In this document: in pieces, positions 16,861 to 26,683 of the stretch
How positions within the stretch are numbered: the stretch's first letter is position 1
How the letters are laid out: every line of letters begins with the position of its first letter
Assembly (NCBI GenBank): GCA_039030555.1
Contig: JBCCDY010000010.1
Location: forward strand, 1-64,000
DNA from: JBCCDY01 sp039030555
GTDB lineage: Bacteria > Bacteroidota > Bacteroidia > Cytophagales > Cyclobacteriaceae
DNA: 64,000 nucleotides
Direction of reading: 5' to 3'
The notes under the pieces: generated by a model
Databases searched by the model: none
Told to the model about the DNA's origin: nothing
Seen by the model: only the letters and a program-made list of their open reading frames with translations
Position numbers and translations under genes: made by a program

Positions 16861-18736
16861 TCCAGTTTAAAATTTCATCGATGGTATTGGCTGAAACAAA
16901 GTGATAGTTCTGTCTTGCTTTAGCATAAATTTCTTTGGCCATTTCCGTGCCTTCATCCGTTTTGGCAAGCTCCGAATATATTGGTGCGAGAAATTTTCTT
17001 CTTCCGGTATTAATTAAAAACTCTTCCAGGCGAGGGTATGCTTCCAAGTATTCAACCTTGATGGACTGTATGAGCCATGCGGAAAGCACTTCTGAGTTAC
17101 CGCTTTCGGTAAATTGAAACGCTTCATCCAACTCTTTCATCTCTTCTATGGCCAAGCCTTCGGGAAGGTTGCGAACAAAATGCAACCACTCATGCGAAGA
17201 CCAGGCATTTGTAGCTAAGCTTCCAAGCTTAGCACCATTGCGCCACTCTTCAATAGTTTTTTCAACGGCGAGAAACTTATTTGAGCTTGGCTCCGGTCTT
17301 ACCTCTGGTAAGCCTGAAGAATATATCCATTGAGCATAAAGATTTTCATCAGGATCAATATCATTCTTTTTGAAAAGATGCTCATCTAAATATTCTACGA
17401 ATGATTCCGTAGTCATAACCTTGAAAGCATTCGAAGAGAAGTATTCTTTTAAGAACGCATCAAAGTTCTCCCTTCCAACAGTTTCTTCAAGATGCCTTAG
17501 AAAAAGATAGCCTTTATCATAGGCAATAGCGGTCATCCCATCATCTGGATTCCTATCTTTCAGATCTAGCTTAAGTTTGGTATCATTCTCTAGCCCATCG
17601 GATTTAATCTGATCAATTTCTTCCAGAAGACCATTGTATGATAATGAAGCAAGCATTTCAGAGTAATCACGACCATATATTTCTTCCATGATCCTCTGTT
17701 CGAAATAAACGGTAAAGCCCTCATTTAGCCAAAAGTCATTCCATGTAGCATTCGTAACCAAATTTCCCGACCAGGAATGTGCAAGCTCATGCGCTACGAG
17801 TGAAGTAAGAGAGCGATCTCCAGCTAAAATTGTAGGTGTTGCAAAAGTAAGTCTAGGATTTTCCATTCCGCCAAACGGAAAGCTTGGAGGAAGGACTATA
17901 AGATCGTATTGCTCCCACTGATATGGGCCGTATAACTTCTCTGCTGCCAAGAGCATTTTGTCAAGATCAGCAAACTCGTTAGTAGCTTTTTCTATAACTG
18001 ATTTTTCAGCATACACACCTGTTCTTTCACTAATGGGTTCATAAACCAGGTCACCTACTGCAAGTGCCATGAGGTAAGCAGGAACGGGTTGCTTCATTTC
18101 GAACTCATAAACCCCATTGTAATTTTTCCCTTTAGGGTTATCTGCGCTCATGAGAGCAAGCAAATTTTCAGGAACCTGAACTTTAGCATCGTATGTGAAA
18201 CGTATGCCCGGAGAATCTTGAGTAGGTATCCATGAACGAGCGAGAATGGCTTGCGATTGTGTAAATAAAAAGGGCTCGTTTTTATCTGCTGTTTGAACAG
18301 GGTTTAACCACTGAAGGGCTTCAGATTCTCCCGTTGTGGAATAGACTATTTTTATTTCTTTAGAATCAGGTTCTATTGGAATGTTTAAAGGTCTTCCAAG
18401 GTGTTCTACCTGATCTCCTAAAACAAAACCAACAGACTTGCCATCAACTTCGACTTCCTTAATTTCCAGCTTTTTCGTATCAAGAACAATTTCCTCTGAT
18501 TTTCCACTTGATTCAATCTTGTAGGTAGCAGACGCATCTATCTTTTTTTGTTCAAAATCGATATTAGCATCCCAACTTAAGTGCTTGACGACAGCATTTT
18601 TTGGAACAGCAAAAGAATGAGGGTCATTAATTTCCATATTCGAGCTTATAGGTTGATCGTTCGCTTCATTTTTACAGGAAACGAATGCAGCAAATGAGAT
18701 AAAAAGAACTGGATAAAATCGTATTAAATTTTTCAC
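16844..18736 (-). CDS. M1 family zinc aminopeptidase, predicted lipoprotein
   Basis: The 630-residue product has a lipobox signal sequence (FAAFVSCKN), the M1 substrate motif as GGMENPRLTF near residue 291 and the zinc motif HELAHSWSGN with the downstream Glu in NEGFTVYFEQ near residue 317. Overall it resembles the leukotriene-A4-hydrolase-like branch of M1. It would trim N-terminal residues from peptides at the periplasmic or surface side of a membrane. It is the first gene of a two-gene minus-strand unit with the nitrilase. Confidence 0.92.
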   Translation of the reverse strand: MKNLIRFYPVLFISFAAFVSCKNEANDQPISSNMEINDPHSFAVPKNAVVKHLSWDANIDFEQKKIDASATYKIESSGKSEEIVLDTKKLEIKEVEVDGKSVGFVLGDQVEHLGRPLNIPIEPDSKEIKIVYSTTGESEALQWLNPVQTADKNEPFLFTQSQAILARSWIPTQDSPGIRFTYDAKVQVPENLLALMSADNPKGKNYNGVYEFEMKQPVPAYLMALAVGDLVYEPISERTGVYAEKSVIEKATNEFADLDKMLLAAEKLYGPYQWEQYDLIVLPPSFPFGGMENPRLTFATPTILAGDRSLTSLVAHELAHSWSGNLVTNATWNDFWLNEGFTVYFEQRIMEEIYGRDYSEMLASLSYNGLLEEIDQIKSDGLENDTKLKLDLKDRNPDDGMTAIAYDKGYLFLRHLEETVGRENFDAFLKEYFSSNAFKVMTTESFVEYLDEHLFKKNDIDPDENLYAQWIYSSGLPEVRPEPSSNKFLAVEKTIEEWRNGAKLGSLATNAWSSHEWLHFVRNLPEGLAIEEMKELDEAFQFTESGNSEVLSAWLIQSIKVEYLEAYPRLEEFLINTGRRKFLAPIYSELAKTDEGTEMAKEIYAKARQNYHFVSANTIDEILNWNEAKS

Positions 18737-18813
18737 GAGCGTATTTTTCAGGACGTGAAGTTAAATAATAACCTGAATAAGGATTTAATAAGTAAAACTG
18801 AAAGATAAATACT

Positions 18814-19980
18814 TCAGAAATCTGTGGAATAAACCGGGCTTAGATAGTTGGGGAAAATAGTAAGGTGTCGTTTCTTAACCTTTTCAAAAAGCGCTTTCCT
18901 TAGTAAGTCCATTTGTGTTTTATTCAATGCTGAAACAAATACACGGTCCATATTTGATTTCATGGCCTCTTTTTTATCTGAAATTTCCAGCTCATCACTT
19001 TCCTGTTCAATGAGGTCTATTTTATTGTAAACCATGAGTGTTGGCTTACTGGAAGCTCCAATTTCTTCCAATGTATCATTTACCGTTTTGATATGATCTT
19101 CGTGATTTGGGTTAGAAATATCCGCCACATGCACTAATATATCCGCTTCCCTCACCTCATCCAAAGTAGATTTGAAAGACTCTATCAAAGAGTGCGGAAG
19201 CTTTCTAATAAAGCCAACGGTATCAGTCAGAAGAAATGGTATTTGATTGATCACGACCTTTCGAACTAAGGAATCAACAGTCGCAAAAAGCTTGTTCTCA
19301 GCAAAAGCATCACTTTTTGAAAGAATTTTCATGATCGTTGATTTACCCACATTGGTATACCCAACCAATGCAACCCGAACAATTTTATCTCTTGATTTTC
19401 TCCGTGTTTGAGATTGTTTATCAACCTTATCCAACCTTTTTTTAAGTAGTGAGATTTTATCATTTATGATCCTCTTATCTGTTTCTATCTCTTTCTCACC
19501 AGCCCCACCTCGGGTTCCAGTCCCACCACGTTGCCTTTCCAAGTGAGTCCACATACGGGTTAGCCTTGGTAGCAGATACTGGTATCTGGCAAGTTCAACC
19601 TGCAATTTAGCTTGAGACGTCCTGGCGCGTTGTAGAAAAATATCTAAAATAAGAAGGCTACGGTCGTAAATCTTGCATTTAAGGAATTTCTCAAGGTTTC
19701 TGAGCTGAGAAGGCGTTAACTCTTCATCGAAAATAGCCGTATCCACCTCATGAATTTTAATGAAGCTTTCTATTTCTTCCAGCTTTCCTTTGCCTACAAA
19801 GGTTCTTGGGTCAGGATTATCGACTTTCTGGCTAAACGTCTTTACAGTATTGATCTTGAGGGTATCAGCTAAAAACTCAAGTTCCTTCAAATGTTCCAGG
19901 AGCACACTTTCTTCATCCCTCTTCTCTGAAACCCCTATCAGAACAGCTTTCTCACTTTTCTTTTTTTCGAACTCGATCAT
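18814..19980 (-). CDS. hflX: GTPase HflX
   Basis: The 388-residue product has the HflX N-terminal domain (KVDNPDPRTFVGKGKLEEIE), the RGGTGTRGGAGEKEIE linker and a GTPase domain with G1 GYTNVGKST, G3 DTVGF and G4 NKID. HflX binds the 50S subunit and splits stalled ribosomes, including under heat stress and antibiotic stalling. Length matches the family. The gene is separate from the aminopeptidase gene (78 bp) and divergent from the exopolysaccharide genes. Confidence 0.95.
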   Translation of the reverse strand: MIEFEKKKSEKAVLIGVSEKRDEESVLLEHLKELEFLADTLKINTVKTFSQKVDNPDPRTFVGKGKLEEIESFIKIHEVDTAIFDEELTPSQLRNLEKFLKCKIYDRSLLILDIFLQRARTSQAKLQVELARYQYLLPRLTRMWTHLERQRGGTGTRGGAGEKEIETDKRIINDKISLLKKRLDKVDKQSQTRRKSRDKIVRVALVGYTNVGKSTIMKILSKSDAFAENKLFATVDSLVRKVVINQIPFLLTDTVGFIRKLPHSLIESFKSTLDEVREADILVHVADISNPNHEDHIKTVNDTLEEIGASSKPTLMVYNKIDLIEQESDELEISDKKEAMKSNMDRVFVSALNKTQMDLLRKALFEKVKKRHLTIFPNYLSPVYSTDF

Positions 19981-20041
19981 ATCCCTTTTAACATGTATTT
20001 TTTGATTTGGTCACCCAGAATTAATTTTTTTTTATCATTTC

Positions 20042-20078
20042 GACTAAAAATTCATTTGAAAGGGTTACATTTTTAGTC
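20042..20078 (+). promoter_or_regulatory. Perfect 10-bp inverted repeat before the exopolysaccharide genes
   Basis: GACTAAAAAT at 20042-20051 pairs exactly with ATTTTTAGTC at 20069-20078 around a 17-nt loop. It lies ~67 bp before the glycosyltransferase gene in a 164-bp divergent spacer. It could be an operator or an RNA hairpin; no T tract follows, so a terminator is unlikely. Confidence 0.5.
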
Positions 20079-20144
20079 ATTTGTAATATTTATATTAACT
20101 ATACAGCTTCACTATACTTTACCAACCGTTACCCTAGAGCCCAA

Positions 20145-21287
20145 ATGAAAATAGCCATAGTCTTAAATACCTCCTGGAACATTTACAATTTTCGGATGGG
20201 TTTGATTAAGACATTAATTTCACAAGGTGCTGAAGTACATGCAGTGGCCCCTCACGACGAATACAGTTCAATCCTGGAGGACCATGGGTGTGTTTACCAT
20301 AAAGTCAGAATGGATAGCCGAGGGGCTAATCCTGTAAAAGACTTGGCACTTACGCTTGAACTTTTCAAAATATATCAGAAAATAAAGCCTGATATCATCC
20401 TGCACTTTACCATTAAGCCTAATATATATGGCACTTTAGCAGCACATATGTTAGGTATTCCGACGATTAATAATGTCTGTGGTTTGGGAACCGTATTTCT
20501 AAAGGATAATGTCGTTTCCAAAATCGCGATGGTGCTTTATAAATGGGCATTTAAATATCCTAATAAAGTTTTCTTTCAGAATGGAGATGATGAACTGCTT
20601 TTCAAAAGAAATAAGCTTATAGCCGAGGGGTTAAGTGAAGTAATACCAGGTTCTGGCATCAATCTTTCAACTTTTAAGCCGCTAGATAATAAGGTTGAAA
20701 GAAAGAAAAAGTTCACCTTCCTTCTCATTTCAAGGCTCATTATTGACAAAGGCGTAATAGAGTACGTGAAAGCAGTAGAAATTCTAAGAAAACGTGGATA
20801 TGAAGCGGAGTTCCAGATTTTGGGCGCAACGGATACACTGCACAAGAGAGGTATCCCGGCACACATTATAGATGAATGGACGACTTCGGGGGTTATAAAT
20901 TATTTAGGTACTACTAAAGACGTAAGAAAGTATATTTCTGAAGCAGACTGCGTATTACTTCCTTCTTATCGAGAAGGTACACCAAGAACATTACTGGAAG
21001 CAGCCAGTATGAAAAAACCGATCATTGCGACAGACGTTCCAGGATGCAGAAACATAGTCCAGCATAAATACAATGGACTGCTTTGCAAGCTCAAGGACGT
21101 TGAAGACTTGGCAGATAAAATGATAGAAATGTACCATATGCCACTTTCATTACGCGATGTGCTAGGGCAAAATGGGCGTAAGCTCGTTGAAGAAAAATTC
21201 GATGAGCAGATTGTCATTGACAAATACATAAACTCACTTTCTGAATTAAAACCTGATATCCATCAGAAAGAGCTTTTAGCGTTATAG
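20145..21287 (+). CDS. Family 4 glycosyltransferase
   Basis: The 380-residue protein has the GT-B layout: an N-terminal acceptor domain (IAIVLNTSWNIYNFRMGLI) and a C-terminal nucleotide-sugar domain with LLISRLIIDKGV and the E-x7-E element in YREGTPRTLLEAASMKKPI. The HFTIKPNIYGTLAAHMLG stretch resembles PglA/Cap-type hexosaminyl transferases that extend lipid-linked sugars in the cytoplasm. It precedes the Wza-like gene by 54 bp and likely contributes to the exported polysaccharide. Donor and acceptor sugars are not known. Confidence 0.88.
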   Translation: MKIAIVLNTSWNIYNFRMGLIKTLISQGAEVHAVAPHDEYSSILEDHGCVYHKVRMDSRGANPVKDLALTLELFKIYQKIKPDIILHFTIKPNIYGTLAAHMLGIPTINNVCGLGTVFLKDNVVSKIAMVLYKWAFKYPNKVFFQNGDDELLFKRNKLIAEGLSEVIPGSGINLSTFKPLDNKVERKKKFTFLLISRLIIDKGVIEYVKAVEILRKRGYEAEFQILGATDTLHKRGIPAHIIDEWTTSGVINYLGTTKDVRKYISEADCVLLPSYREGTPRTLLEAASMKKPIIATDVPGCRNIVQHKYNGLLCKLKDVEDLADKMIEMYHMPLSLRDVLGQNGRKLVEEKFDEQIVIDKYINSLSELKPDIHQKELLAL

Positions 21288-21341
21288 TTCGTATAACTTT
21301 AAGCAATTCCTTTTAACTGGTGCGAACTGTCATTAAATTTA

Positions 21342-22121
21342 ATGATGCACAAGACTTTTTTATTAATCCTGGCTATCGCTTCGTTTTATGGATGTAGGCC
21401 TTTTCGGCAAGACATTTTATTTAAGACAGAAGAAGATGTAAATGTCCAAAAGTTACGGTCAGAATTATTTTTAGTAGAAGATAACTACAGGATTCATGCA
21501 GGCGATAGGCTGGAGTTCAGGGTTTTTACAAACAAGGGTGAAGTCCTTCTCAATCCTTTGGATAATAATGCCCTTAATCAGGTAGGAGGAGGTGCAGGAA
21601 ACAACGCTGCCAACATCATCAGCTCTATTTATTTGGTTAATAATGATGGCTATATAAATCTCCCGACAATTAGAAATTTCAAAATTGAAGGTTTAACCCT
21701 TCAAGAAGCTATAGAGCAACTGCAAGAGGTTTATTCCGAATACTTAAAAGAACCTTATGTTACACTTGAATTCAGAAATAAAAGAGTAGTTGTATTAGGA
21801 GCTACAGGTGGCCAGATAGTTCCACTTGAGAATGAAAAAACTTCTTTAATCGAAGTTTTAGCTGCAGCTGGAGGTTTGGATGAGAATTCTAAGGGTCAAA
21901 ACATTAGATTGATTAGGGGCCCACTCGATAATCCGGAGGTATTTATCATTGACCTCTCCACTGTGGAAGGAATGAAAGCCTCAATCGTTCCACTGGAACC
22001 GAACGATATTGTTTACGTAGAGCCAATAAGAAGAAAGGTGTTGGAGCAAATTTCTTACCTTTCCCCTATAATTAGCATTCTAACAAGTATAATAGCGATC
22101 GTAATAGTAGCGACGAGATAG
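21342..22121 (+). CDS. Wza-like polysaccharide export lipoprotein
   Basis: The 259-residue product has a lipobox-like signal (AIASFYGCRP), the Poly_export domain opening YRIHAGDRLEFRVF, an SLBB-type segment (VVVLGATGGQIVPLENEKTSLIEVLAAAGG) and a C-terminal hydrophobic helix. It would form the outer-membrane or periplasmic channel for exopolysaccharide, working with the chain-length kinase encoded 24 bp downstream. The terminal helix is typical of Bacteroidota members. Confidence 0.9.
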   Translation: MMHKTFLLILAIASFYGCRPFRQDILFKTEEDVNVQKLRSELFLVEDNYRIHAGDRLEFRVFTNKGEVLLNPLDNNALNQVGGGAGNNAANIISSIYLVNNDGYINLPTIRNFKIEGLTLQEAIEQLQEVYSEYLKEPYVTLEFRNKRVVVLGATGGQIVPLENEKTSLIEVLAAAGGLDENSKGQNIRLIRGPLDNPEVFIIDLSTVEGMKASIVPLEPNDIVYVEPIRRKVLEQISYLSPIISILTSIIAIVIVATR

Positions 22122-22145
22122 AAGTTGAGCGATAAAGAAGATTAG

Positions 22146-24497
22146 TTGGAACCCAATATTTCAGAAAAGAAAGATTTCAATGGGGATATCGATTTTGATA
22201 AACTCCTGGCTGTTGTAAAGAAAAGTACAATTTGGGTAATACTCATTTTTATAACGATTACCACAGTAGGTTATCTGTTTTTCATTAGATGGCAAAAGCC
22301 ATTGTATGAAGCGGTTTCAGATTTGAAATTGGATATTAAAACGGAGGCTTCCTTACTTGGAATAGAAAACCCAACACCCTATTTGCAAAGCATAGCTGCG
22401 GAAATAGAGTTGATCACCTCTCGTTTTTTTCTGAATAAGCTAATTGAGACCATTAATTATGATGTTTCATACTATTACTATGGTAAGGTTTTGGTAGAAG
22501 AGCGTTATAAGAACTCTCCTTTTAAAGTTAATTATGATCTTGAAAGCCAATATTGGCTTAATAAGAAAATAGATATTGACATTCTCGATTCAGAGACTAT
22601 TTCAATTGACCATGGAAGCAAAGCAGCCCGATACAATTTCGGTGAGTTTTTCAAGATGGATGGGATAACTTTATCAATAAACAAAGCAGATAATTTTAGT
22701 CAGGAAGCAGTAGGGTCGTATTATTTCACGATCAATAGCGAGGATGCCTTATTGCAATATTTTCTTCAAAACTTTAGTGCTGCCCCACTAAATATAAGTG
22801 GTAAGTCCATCACCCTATCTCTGAAGGATCATAATAAAATTAAGGCTGCGGAATTTCTAACAGCTATTGATACGACCTATCTCAGATATACCAAGGAAGA
22901 AAAAAACAAGGCTACCAACCTTCAAATAAAGTTTTTGAATGAACAACTCCGACAGACAGAAAACAAACTGGAAGAATATGAAAATTATTTTGAAGACTTT
23001 ACGATAGAAAATAAAACAACAGACCTGCAAGCTGAAATGGGAAGTTCTCTGGCTAAATTGGAAGAGTTGGAGAAAGAAAAATTTAGCCTGAGATCATCCT
23101 TAGTTACAGTTCAGATTCTGTTAGAGGAACTGGAGAAAAAGGATTTTGTGTTAGCTATCCCGTCTTCGGAAGATTTTGAAGTTCCGGAAATCGGAAAAGC
23201 AATTACAGAGCTTAATAATTCAGTACAGAAGAAAAGGATACTGTTGAATTCATACAACGAAAATACGTTTGTTATAGAAAAGCAGGATGAAGAAATAAAA
23301 ATCCAGAAAAGTCAGATTAAAGAGCTATTGAACCAAACCAAAGCTGCTCTAACAAAAAACATCAGTGTCATGGAAAAAAAGGAAAATGAGCTGGAGAGCA
23401 GTTTTAAAGATTTACCATCTTTAGGGACAGAGTACACGAAAAACAAAAGAAACTATGAATTATATGAAGGCTTTTATTTATCTCAGCTAGAGAGAAAAAA
23501 TGAATTTGAAATAGCACAGGCAGGTACAGTTACCGACTTTGCTATATTATCTCCTCCAAGAGTATCGGGCACTCCGATTTCACCAAAACCTTTATATGTT
23601 TACGGAGCAGCACTAGTGGTAAGCTTTGTATTTAGCTTCTTGTTTATTGCTCTAAGATATTTACTACACAATAAGATTGGCAGTTTAAAAGAACTTGAGG
23701 CTTTAATACAAGCTCCAGTTCTTGGAATGATCCCCCATTATTCTGCTGAAAAAATGCCTGAAACAAAATTATTGGTGGACAGGCGCCCAAAGTCAGTACT
23801 TAGCGAATCGTTACGTTCGATAAGGACTAATATGGAGTTTATTAATGCCAAGAAAGACCATAAAACAATTAGCGTTACATCAACAGTAAGTGGAGAGGGC
23901 AAAACCTTTGTATCTGTAAACCTAGGAGCTATTATAGCCATGTCGAATCTGAAAGTGATCATACTGGATTTAGATATGCGTAAGCCCAAAGTACATAAGG
24001 CTTTCGGTCACGATTTTAAAAATAAGGGAATAAGTACGATTTTGATTAATAAGCATGGCATAGAAGAATCCATAGGTAAAACCTCTATCGAAAATCTCGA
24101 TTATATTCAGGCAGGGCCTACGCCACCAAATCCATCGGAGCTATTGTTAAGTGATGAATTTAACCTCTTATTGAATAAGTTAAAGGCCGAGTATGATCTT
24201 GTTATAATGGATACACCTCCAGTAGGTCTTGTCACCGATGCAGTAATTTTAATGAAGAAAGTTGATTTGCCGATATATATTTTAAGGGCAAACTATTCCA
24301 AAAGAAATTTTACGGAGCTGATAAAGAGGCTCATCAATGTGAATGGAATATCAAATATTTCACTCATTCTTAATGCGTTGGCTGAATCCAAACACCAGAC
24401 TTATGGGTATGGCTCTTCGTATTACAAATACTATGAAGACGAAGCTTACTCCAAAAAAGGCAAGTTCAAGTTTTTAACCAATTTTTTTAATTTTTAA
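22146..24497 (+). CDS. Wzc-like chain-length determinant and BY-type tyrosine kinase
   Basis: The 783-residue inner-membrane protein has a Wzz N-terminal domain with a helix near residue 30, a long periplasmic coiled coil (~240-430), a second helix near 480 and a cytoplasmic kinase with Walker A VSGEGKTFVSVN, Walker A' ILDLDMRKPKVHKAF and Walker B VIMDTPPVG. A Tyr-rich tail (YGYGSSYYKYYEDEAY) is the autophosphorylation cluster. The start is TTG at 22146, since a stop lies directly before it and no ATG is near. It pairs with the PHP phosphatase that follows by a 1-bp overlap. Confidence 0.92.
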   Translation: MEPNISEKKDFNGDIDFDKLLAVVKKSTIWVILIFITITTVGYLFFIRWQKPLYEAVSDLKLDIKTEASLLGIENPTPYLQSIAAEIELITSRFFLNKLIETINYDVSYYYYGKVLVEERYKNSPFKVNYDLESQYWLNKKIDIDILDSETISIDHGSKAARYNFGEFFKMDGITLSINKADNFSQEAVGSYYFTINSEDALLQYFLQNFSAAPLNISGKSITLSLKDHNKIKAAEFLTAIDTTYLRYTKEEKNKATNLQIKFLNEQLRQTENKLEEYENYFEDFTIENKTTDLQAEMGSSLAKLEELEKEKFSLRSSLVTVQILLEELEKKDFVLAIPSSEDFEVPEIGKAITELNNSVQKKRILLNSYNENTFVIEKQDEEIKIQKSQIKELLNQTKAALTKNISVMEKKENELESSFKDLPSLGTEYTKNKRNYELYEGFYLSQLERKNEFEIAQAGTVTDFAILSPPRVSGTPISPKPLYVYGAALVVSFVFSFLFIALRYLLHNKIGSLKELEALIQAPVLGMIPHYSAEKMPETKLLVDRRPKSVLSESLRSIRTNMEFINAKKDHKTISVTSTVSGEGKTFVSVNLGAIIAMSNLKVIILDLDMRKPKVHKAFGHDFKNKGISTILINKHGIEESIGKTSIENLDYIQAGPTPPNPSELLLSDEFNLLLNKLKAEYDLVIMDTPPVGLVTDAVILMKKVDLPIYILRANYSKRNFTELIKRLINVNGISNISLILNALAESKHQTYGYGSSYYKYYEDEAYSKKGKFKFLTNFFNF

Positions 24498-25225
24498 TGC
24501 TTTGGTTAAAAAAGAAGAGCGACCCATTTAAAACAGCCTCTTTTTTAAAAACTGACATTCATTCACACCTAATTCCTGGACTTGATGATGGCTCTCCTTC
24601 TATAGAGGAATCATTAAATATTTGTAAAGAACTCGTAAGGCTTGGCTATAAAAAAGCGGTAACAACACCTCACGTCATGCAAGATGCTTATGGTGTAAAA
24701 ACGGAAATGATTGTTTCTGGCACTTTGGAATTAAATAAGTTCGTTGCAGATAACCAGATTGACTTTGAGATAATACCCTCGGCAGAATATTATGCTGATG
24801 AACAGTTCATAGAGCTTATACGAACTAGAGACCTACTTCCTTTTAACGAAAACCATTTACTCTTCGAAACTTCATATTTGAACAAGCCGAGGTTTTTAAC
24901 AGAGCTTATATTTGAAATCCAGACAGCTTCTTACAAGCCGGTTTTAGCACACCCCGAAAGGTATCTTTATCTTTTAGAAGACGAATCTTTAATCGAAGAT
25001 CTAAGGAGTCGAGGTGTATTATTTCAACTCAATATCAATTCCTTTCTTGGTGTTTACTCCAGCCACTCTAGGAAATTGGCAAAAAAACTGTGGAAGAATA
25101 ATTTAGTTGATTTTTTGGGCTCTGACTGCCATTCTTACAAGCAAGCATTGCTACTTGAAAAAAGCCTATCTTTGCCTTTATTTAATTCAATTGAGGGAAG
25201 CGGAATTTTAAATAATAAGTTGTAA
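24497..25225 (+). CDS. PHP-family tyrosine-protein phosphatase (CpsB/YwqE type)
   Basis: The 242-residue protein carries the metal-binding PHP motifs: DIHSHLIPGLDDGS, TPHVMQDAYG, AEYYADEQF, LAHPERY and SDCHSY. Members remove phosphate from BY-kinases and their targets and so regulate polysaccharide synthesis. It overlaps the kinase stop by one base (TAATG). Length is normal. Confidence 0.92.
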   Translation: MLWLKKKSDPFKTASFLKTDIHSHLIPGLDDGSPSIEESLNICKELVRLGYKKAVTTPHVMQDAYGVKTEMIVSGTLELNKFVADNQIDFEIIPSAEYYADEQFIELIRTRDLLPFNENHLLFETSYLNKPRFLTELIFEIQTASYKPVLAHPERYLYLLEDESLIEDLRSRGVLFQLNINSFLGVYSSHSRKLAKKLWKNNLVDFLGSDCHSYKQALLLEKSLSLPLFNSIEGSGILNNKL

Positions 25226-25273
25226 ATTTTTATTCCAAGGATTTACTTTTTTTCAACTTATCTACTTAATACT

Positions 25274-26683
25274 ATGGCAGATAATTTTAGCCACAAAAAA
25301 GAAGAGAAAGAGCTTGTTAAGAGATATGAAAGTTCCAGGAAAGGAACAACATTATCAACATATTTTACAGAAAGTGAATTTGAATCTATTATAGGATTCT
25401 TCATTGAAGAAGGGTTGTACGAAAAGGCTGTTTCTGCTGCTAAGCTTGCAGTAAGCCAATATCCCTTTTCCAGTGATTTAAGATTAGATCTCGTACAGTC
25501 TTTAACAAGTGTTGAGCGCTACGATGAAGCGTTGGAAACACTCGAAGAATCTGAGGTTTATCATCCTATGGACGAGGAAATTGCCCTCACCAAAGCCAAT
25601 GTACTTACTATAATGGGTGACTATCAGGGAGCAATCAATATTTACCAAAGGCTCCTTGATACTACAGATGATACCAGCGAGATCTATTTTAATATAGGAA
25701 TGTGTTATCAAAGCAATTCTGATTATAGAAATGCTATAGAATTCTATAAACTTTCAATAGAAGACGATCAGTCGAATGAGTCGGCATTGTACGAGCTTGC
25801 CTATTGCCTGAACGCTGAAGGAGAACTTGAGGAGAGCATTGTTTATTACAAAAAGTTTATCGATGAAGATCCCTATTCTGAATTAGCCTGGTATAACCTT
25901 GGTATTTTATACAATAAGCTCGAGAAGTATGAAGAGGCCATAGAAGCGTACGATTATGCAATAATCATAGACGATTCTTTCTCTTCAGCCTATTTCAACA
26001 TGGGTAACGCTTATATGAATGTTGAAAAATATTCGAAAGCATTGGATTCCTATACCAGAACACTTGACCTAGAGGGTCCAAGTTCTGAGCTGTATTGCCA
26101 CCTAGGAGCTGCTTATGAAAACTTATCCCAGTATGAGTTAGCTATAAAGTATTTTCAAAAAGCTGTTAAGCTTGATGACTTGAATCATGAAGCCTGGTTT
26201 GGAGTCGGAGTTAACCTTTCTTACAAAGAAAAATGGCATGAGGCATGTCACTTTCTCCAAAGGGCTATTAAGATCACTAATGGTATTGCGGCTTATTGGC
26301 ACGCTTTAGCTGATTCGGAGTGTAGGTCAGGGAATATTATATCGGGTATTCAAGCTTATGAAGAAGCAAATTTCTTGGAGCCTGAAAATCAAGATATATA
26401 TCTGGATTGGTCTTTTGTATTCTACGAGCAAGGTAAATACGAGAAGGCTATTGATCTCATAAAATCAGGAATAGAAGTCTTGCCCAAAGAAGCAAACCTA
26501 TATTATAGAATTACGGCTTACCTCATAGAATCAGGACAATACAAACAAGCCTTTGCATATTTAGAAAATGCACTAATTTTGGACTTTGATAAACACGAGG
26601 CCCTATACGAGTTTTTTCCTAAGCTCGAGACCCAAAAGGCCCTCTTTAAGATCATTGACCAATACAGAAAAAGAAATCGGTAA
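25274..26683 (+). CDS. Tetratricopeptide repeat protein
   Basis: The 469-residue cytoplasmic protein, without signal peptide, is made of about twelve TPR units (for example AWYNLGILYNKLEKYEEAIE, AYFNMGNAYMNVEKYSKALD and ELYCHLGAAYENLSQYELAI). It would be a protein-interaction scaffold. It overlaps the next gene by one base and is likely the first gene of a unit with the phosphosulfolactate synthase, DUF368 and aroE genes. Its partner is not known. Confidence 0.9.
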   Translation: MADNFSHKKEEKELVKRYESSRKGTTLSTYFTESEFESIIGFFIEEGLYEKAVSAAKLAVSQYPFSSDLRLDLVQSLTSVERYDEALETLEESEVYHPMDEEIALTKANVLTIMGDYQGAINIYQRLLDTTDDTSEIYFNIGMCYQSNSDYRNAIEFYKLSIEDDQSNESALYELAYCLNAEGELEESIVYYKKFIDEDPYSELAWYNLGILYNKLEKYEEAIEAYDYAIIIDDSFSSAYFNMGNAYMNVEKYSKALDSYTRTLDLEGPSSELYCHLGAAYENLSQYELAIKYFQKAVKLDDLNHEAWFGVGVNLSYKEKWHEACHFLQRAIKITNGIAAYWHALADSECRSGNIISGIQAYEEANFLEPENQDIYLDWSFVFYEQGKYEKAIDLIKSGIEVLPKEANLYYRITAYLIESGQYKQAFAYLENALILDFDKHEALYEFFPKLETQKALFKIIDQYRKRNR

